DNA of 64,000 bases from Akebia trifoliata. Lineage: Eukaryota > Streptophyta > Magnoliopsida > Ranunculales > Lardizabalaceae. The position numbers were made by a program, and so were the translations under genes. The notes beneath the pieces were generated by a model. That model worked only from the letters and a program-made list of their open reading frames with translations, had not been told where the DNA came from and made no database searches. The stretch spans positions 26,891,163-26,955,162 of the forward strand of contig CM030713.1 in NCBI GenBank assembly GCA_017979445.1, given 5' to 3'. Shown here piece by piece: positions 58,501 through 64,000 of the stretch (positions are counted from its first letter, which is position 1; each line of letters opens with the position of its first letter).

Positions 58501-61500
58501 TCCCTTACCAGAAATCAAATGGGAACACCACAAGGTCCATGACAAAAGAGCCATCCTTACTCTAGTTGGAACTACTGCAAGTTATGGCAGTGCTGATGGA
58601 AGTACAATTATTGCTTCGTGCTCAGAAGGTACATATCTTTACTATTATAATGAGAGAAGGCGGAATAGAAGTGGTTCAAACCCAAAATTTGGATTCCAAA
58701 AATACCGTCTCCTTAACATTTAAACGTAATATAATGAGGGTCATTTGGTCAAAAACCAAGAAAATTGCAACTGCACTTTCCTAAAATCACGTTGATTAGT
58801 TTTCAAACTTTTTAAAAATATCCTTTTTTTACTATATAATTTTTTAAAACCCTTTAATCAATATTTTAAATTATAAATAAGGCCTTTTGATACATGTGTG
58901 TCTGCACATGCACATGCCACCTTTAGTAGAATATATAATGACAATATTTATTTCCAGTTACACTGTAAAACTTAATAATGTTCTTTATTGAACTTAATAA
59001 TTTTGCACCATCTACAATCTATCAAGCCCTTGATGTTTCCATACTTTTGATTGTACATTGAAAGATTGAGTGGATTATATATCTCTAAACTTTACTTCAA
59101 AATGTGGGGAAATGAAATAATGTCTAAGTTGAGAGAATTTTACATGTGCTCACCTTCCTCTTGATTATTGCTGCTTGTGTGGAGAATATTTCTATATCAA
59201 TCTTCTTTTTGATAATTTTGTGGTATATCAATTCTCCCCTATAGGCAGCCAAATAAATTCCAGTTCTTATACCATTGAATCTGAGCCTTGAACACTTTGA
59301 CGTAAACCTCATATTTGCTCTCTAACTGATCGGGAATCTGTGGCCTACGTTTCTGGCTATGGTTATTACATCATTTTACTTTTCATCAATCCATCTACAT
59401 TCCCTTATTCTCTTTTATGTTATGTTGGTTGTGGGGAAGAGTGTTTTCATACTTAGAAGATCTGTAATGTTTGCTTTATCCTCTGTAAATACTCAATTCC
59501 ATATAATCTCATTTGATCTATCTGTTATGTTATAGGTACTGATATTATACTGTGGCATGGAAAAAGTGGGAAAATCTTGGGGCATGCTGACACAAACCAG
59601 CTCAAAAACACCATGGCCACTATCTCTCCAAATGGGCGTTTTATTGCTGCGGCAGCTTTTACTGCTGATGTGAAGGTGGTTTTACTCTACAATCTTTTGT
59701 CTGGGTACCACAACAATACTTGATGAAGTAAAATTTGTTAATTCTTAAAAGTCAAGTTTCTATGGTTTTTGTTGGCATTTATTTGTTTCCTAGTATTTAC
59801 TTGACATCATGTTGGATCTGTTAAAAATTAGAAGTTCAAAAATCTTGCTCGGAGCATGCACATATTTACGCAATTGCATACATATAATCACAACTGCACT
59901 TGCATATTACTTGGTCTCTGCTCATCCTTGGAATAACTATGAAGCGCTCTTTTATGGGGAAAATAGATCAGGAGTTGAACTAAGTGCCCTCTCCCCTAAT
60001 TATATTGGTGTTTGAGAAATTATCCGAGCAACCTTTAAAGCAATATACAGCCTTTGATCACCCAGCTGAGTTCCTTATATCTAATTCCCTGTTCATTGCC
60101 ATTATATCTTGAGGACTTGTTTTCTTCAAAAGCTTTCAGGAAATTGCTAACAAAATCAGTTACTTATCAGGTAAAGAAAGAAAGGGGAAAACAGCTTTAC
60201 CAATATTCTTCTATTAGTTTACTATTCAAAATGCTGTGCAAAAATAGATGTTCTAGCACTCTATCTATATGATATCAAGTCCCATACTTTTTTTCTTAAT
60301 AAATTGTTTCTGATGATCTTGTCAACAGATTTGTTAATTGCTTGCTCTTGAATTAATAAATTTACCTTTCTTGTGCTTCTTTTTAACTACTGTTGTTCAC
60401 TGTATCATGGTGCTAACTTTTCTCAACTAACAGTTTTTTTTTTTTTTTTTTTTTTTTCTTTTTTGGTTTATAATTTTCTTTGGTAGGTGTGGGAGATAGT
60501 ATATTCCAAGGATGGTTCAGTGAAGGAGGTTACAAAAGCTATGCAACTTAAGGGGCATAAGGTGAGATTCTATTCATCGACTGTTCAATACTTTACATTA
60601 AGCAGGTAATGTTTTACTTAATTTGGTGGAAATTAAATGCCAATTTTATTAACCATTTTTACTGATTATTTGCAGTATAATTCCATACATATTGCTTGGA
60701 TTGATATTATTTTTTAAATAATATAAGAAGAATATCTATTGGAGTTGAACATGTACTATCTCAGTTATGGCTGGCAATGGATTGGTTCGGTACCAACCCG
60801 ACACCGATCCGAAAATTTTACCCTATGATCCAAATCTGATCCGATCGGATTAATATTTCTTCCCCAATCTTCCAAACCCTAAATTGTTAAAAAGAAACCC
60901 TAAAATTTGAACATAGATTCATGATTACACCCTAACTACGCCACCAACATGTTTGCAAGAAGAGGATGAGCAAAGATTCGTGACTACACAGGGTGCAGGG
61001 AGGAGGATGATCAAGAAGAGTCCCATCGTTTCTCTCTACTCTGTACTGCCATTTGTTTCCACCTCCTCACACATACTAAATCCCACGTCTTTCTTTCCAT
61101 CCATAATTACACCACCAATTTCTCAACTCATACTAAATCTCACAGATCTATCCATCACCAATTTCCATCCATAACTACACCACCATTAAATTCCGACATT
61201 AGTTTAAATATCCAAAGAAAATTAAAAGTTGCACCCCTAATTTGAGAACTAAATAGACAAGATCCGTAGGAGGTAGTAATAATAACTTTGTTTTAAAAAA
61301 AGGGTATAACTAAATTCGGACCGGGTTTTTATTGGATTGGATTGGGGTTGATCCAAATCCGTTCTGAAAAATGTATCGGATCTGTGATTTAAATACGAAT
61401 CTGATCCGTAAATGAAAAATGATGATCCGAATCCTATTTTCGAATTGGATCGGATTGGATGTCGGATAAATTTCTTATCATTGCCAGCCCTAATCTCAAT

Positions 61501-63958
61501 GCTATTTCAATTACATAGCTCACATTTTATTTTATTATGAATCGACAACGAAATCATCTATTTATTGTGGATGAGAGATTCATCCTTAGTTTGATATATG
61601 GATTCTATCAATGTCCTTTACTTGGTGGACTCCTATTTTTTTTTCTACTCATTTTTTCTCTTGGGATTTTTTCTTCTCATTTTTTTTATAATAATTTTAT
61701 ACTCTTTGTTAAAATATGTTATTGAAACGTGTCTAAATGTCCTATCTGATCTTAAATTGCTCCTCATGCAATAAGTGTTTTGTTTTGATGCTCAGAGTGC
61801 GGTAACGTGGTTATGCTTTGCTCCAAATTCAGAGCAAATCATTACAGCATCTAAGGATGGTACCATAAGAATATGGAATATCAACGGTATGCTGGATCTG
61901 ATCCTGTATTCCTCTTCTTGATCCTCTCTATCTAATCAATTTGATATTATGCAGTACTTATATTTTATGTATATAATTACATTCCTTGCTTAATAGCTTT
62001 GAGAAGGTGTAGTGACTATTTATTATCATCAAAAGACAATATAAATAACAAACATGTTGCTTGAAAATAGTAGAGGTTTTAGTGGACAAATCAACAAGAT
62101 ATATTCCATTTGAAATTCCTGAATTTCTACATGGACACATAATAGTCTACCGCATACATATTTAATACTCTCTAGTGACACATGATTACATATATAAAAA
62201 ACTGTAGTATGATTCATATTCAATTATGTTGCCTAAAGTTTTAACCAAGAAAGAAAATAAGAGTGTAGCCAGAATCAGTTCTCCCATATTTCAGTTTCTC
62301 AATAATAAGATCCATTGAACTAAGTCTTGGGCTCTATGAATTTCTCCTTTCGTGGTTAGGCAGAGGATGGGAAACCACTCAATTACTTGTGAAATTTTGG
62401 AGCATCAGACCCTCATAATGATCATGTTCTGATAATTAAACTTGGGCGACTAATGTAAATATCTCAATTACATGTGAAAAAGATTAATTTAGCTCTTGTA
62501 AGTGCCACAATATTCCTATTTGGGGAGAATCTTCATGAATCTATCCATGGTGTTTCACCTTTGTTTTTCTCTGAATTCTCACTGTGAAGGATTTCGTTTT
62601 TTTGAAGAAGTTCGATCCATCTTTCAATTAAACAAATACTGATGTATAGTCTATGTCTGTTGGTGAACTGGATGTCATTCTTTTACTATTTTCTTGTAAG
62701 AATAAGTACCTTATTCTGTTGCCCTTACCCTTTTTATCTGTTTTGGTAGTTCGATATCATCTTGACGAGGACCCGAAGACTTTGAAGGTGTTTCCAATTC
62801 CACTTCATGATGCAAATGGCTCTGTTTTGCATTATGATCATCTCAATATTTCACCTGATGGGAAGATATTGGCAGCCACCAATGGTTCAATATTGCAATG
62901 GTTATGTGCTGAAACTGGGGAGGTTTTGGATACAGCTGATAAAGCACATGAGGGTATGCTATAGTTTATTCGTTTGTTGTTGCCACCCTTATCTTTGCTG
63001 TGAACATCTTTTTTCTCATTACATACTGCAAAGAAATATTTTCCCTTAATCAAACAAATGTAGAAGTAAATTTATTTGTAAAAAAATTGCTGTAAATGCT
63101 TGCATATGGCTAGTAGATCTGAAATGGATCCTACATCCATTCTTAAAGAGTTCTGTTTAGCTTTGTTATCTCTGACTGTTTGCTTGCGGGCACCCATGCT
63201 CACTCGCTTCCATATACAAGAACAAACTTACCCATAAACAAGTATACACCCTAAAACAAAACAGCATATAAGTTGAAAGCATTCGATTAGCAAAAAAAAA
63301 GGTTGAAAGCATTCATATACATTCCTGGCTCTACCTTCAACATTAGCTCACAGACCAACCTTGAACTCGGACATCAGAGGGTTTATGTCAGCTATCTGAT
63401 TCACTATAAATTTTGTTCTTTATTATTTTCAGTCAATCACATTCACAACTTTTTTATTTTTTTGATAAGCGCAAATTTATTATAAGAAGACAAGATGATC
63501 ACAACTAAAAGATCTATTACCCATGTTTGTCTAGTTGATGAAATATGAGCAACAATCCAGAAAGTCTAATTCACGGGTCTTGAAATTGGCCCAATGTCAC
63601 ATAGATGACTCTTTGGATTGGTGGGTCGTCTTCATTGAATGGTGGCATAGACGGTATATATGAACTTCTATCTATGCACATGAAGGTTTAACTTTGTTGG
63701 CATAGAAGCTTTACTGCCAAGTTCGACTAACTGTATAAGTACTTGTTTGGACACAATTAATGGATCTTTTAAAGTGCCACATCATTTGTCGAATTAGCAC
63801 TTCCACACTATTCGCATAACATTTTTTCCTTATGTTTTATGATTATGTGAAGATGTAGCTGAAGTAGTACCATGGTATGCAAATTTTTGTACTAATTCCC
63901 ATTTATGATGCAGGTGATATTACAGGCATTACGTGGTCACCTAGGACTATTCCAATGG
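55511..63958 (+). CDS. TBL2-like membrane-anchored WD40 protein, 3' end outside window
   Basis: Nine exons, 55511-55744, 55929-56034, 58164-58224, 58333-58628, 59536-59675, 60487-60561, 61796-61886, 62750-62953 and 63914-63958, join in phase to about 417 residues. Human TBL2 has about 447, so little is missing. The N-terminus has one membrane segment (VLPISILSILIGSALVLIFF) followed by a basic stretch (KKPKRPPQSISKKPHSKSHS), fitting an ER-anchored cytosolic propeller. WD repeats include LKGHGDSVTALCFSSDGRNL with DGVVRVFKLE, ISPNGRFIAAAAFTADVKVW, LKGHKSAVTWLCFAPNSEQI with SKDGTIRIWNI, and ISPDGKILAATNGSILQWL. In animals TBL2 is an ER protein linked to stress signalling; the plant function is not established. 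Exon 9 ends ATGG|gtaagt. Introns hold a LINE, an hAT element and a foldback element. Confidence 0.92.
56244..56440. mobile_element. Foldback MITE, CATGGTTTTAAAA family, in TBL2-like intron 2
   Basis: Ends 'catggttttaaatctagtcc' and 'aaaacgagttttaaaaccatg' (last 20 bp quoted in part). The flanks 'cttcaagt' and 'cttgaagt' are near-identical and may be a decayed target duplication. Confidence 0.7.
56640..57365 (-). mobile_element. L1-type LINE 3' fragment in TBL2-like intron 2
   Basis: Minus-strand frames show zf-RVT wording: FLTCRGFCRVNCCVLCLRD, then MESVEHVLLHCKVAADVWS, with ILFETWLVVGIYGALLISQ nearby, and WNAIDTFLKEKYWTTNLL resembling the 'ERN..F.' ending. The 3' end reads 'aattctttgcttatcaaaaa' on the minus strand. 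It is broken by frameshifts and antisense to the host gene. Confidence 0.75.
58637..58930. mobile_element. Repeat in TBL2-like intron 4, related to 25820-26090
   Basis: Starts 'tctttactattataatgaga'. It shares with 25820-26090 'gaa.tagaagtggtt', 'aagaaaattgca', 'cgttgatta' and 'tttttactatataat' in the same order. A TC start with AT-rich text would fit a non-autonomous Helitron 5' end, but no 3' hairpin was found. Confidence 0.5.
60766..61492. mobile_element. Non-autonomous hAT element, 727 bp, in TBL2-like intron 6
   Basis: The ends 'tatggctggcaatgg' and 'cattgccagcccta' are inverted repeats (one mismatch). The flanks ATCTCAGT (60758-60765) and ATCTCAAT (61493-61500) are an 8-bp duplication with one change. 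Subterminal 'ggatcggattgg' and 'gatccgaa' motifs are hAT-like. The open frame at 60953-61174 is not a known protein. Confidence 0.88.
63453..63640 (-). mobile_element. Possible LINE 3' end in TBL2-like intron 8
   Basis: 'tttttttgataagcgcaaat' resembles the T-rich junctions of the LINE tails at 44706 and 56655 ('ttttgataag...'). No coding remnant was recognised. Confidence 0.4.
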
Positions 63959-64000
63959 GTAAGTTACCTTTATATCCTAGTGACAAGTTACACATAGTCT

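Overview
The window is nuclear DNA of a flowering plant, most likely a eudicot or a related lineage. The evidence is GT-AG introns with AT-rich interiors, plant-specific gene families (GPI-anchored lipid-transfer protein, HIR protein), a plastid ndhF fragment inside an intron, and abundant MITEs, SINE-like elements, L1-type LINE tails and LTR remnants. I cannot name the species.

Six protein genes were assembled exon by exon from splice signals, reading phase and protein similarity. (1) Minus strand, left edge to 4238: an HSC70-interacting protein (Hip/FAM10), last exon outside the window. (2) Minus strand, 13530 to 8254: a complete three-exon GPI-anchored lipid-transfer-like protein whose two introns are swollen by repeats. 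(3) Plus strand, 26463 to 29355: a complete eight-exon, 209-residue coiled-coil protein resembling the meiotic axis protein ASY4. (4) Plus strand, 34600 to 41884: a complete five-exon HIR4-type SPFH/prohibitin protein. (5) Minus strand, 50124 to 43677: a complete nine-exon class II CPD photolyase (PHR1/UVR2 type), with one GC-AG intron and a plastid ndhF insertion in intron 3. (6) Plus strand, 55511 to the right edge: a TBL2-like membrane-anchored WD40 protein, 3' end outside the window. The genes belong to unrelated pathways and do not form a cluster.

The rest is mostly mobile-element debris. Four elements have hAT- or Mutator-like termini with recognisable target-site duplications: 32873-33815, 60766-61492, 23803-24539 and 48828-49463. 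Several uncategorised repeat families occur in more than one copy: a foldback family ending in CATGGTTTTAAAA, a MITE family with GAGAG...CTATTGGCAC ends, a long AT-rich element carrying 'gatttagacatg'-type ends, and a three-copy repeat sharing 'ggcatccaaaaa'. A Tat/Ogre-type LTR with an extreme G-poor strand bias lies at about 52100-54240. No CRISPR array, operon, rRNA or tRNA gene was seen. No obviously new gene system was found; the most unusual items are the cryptic gene structures, the plastid insertion and the undescribed repeat families.
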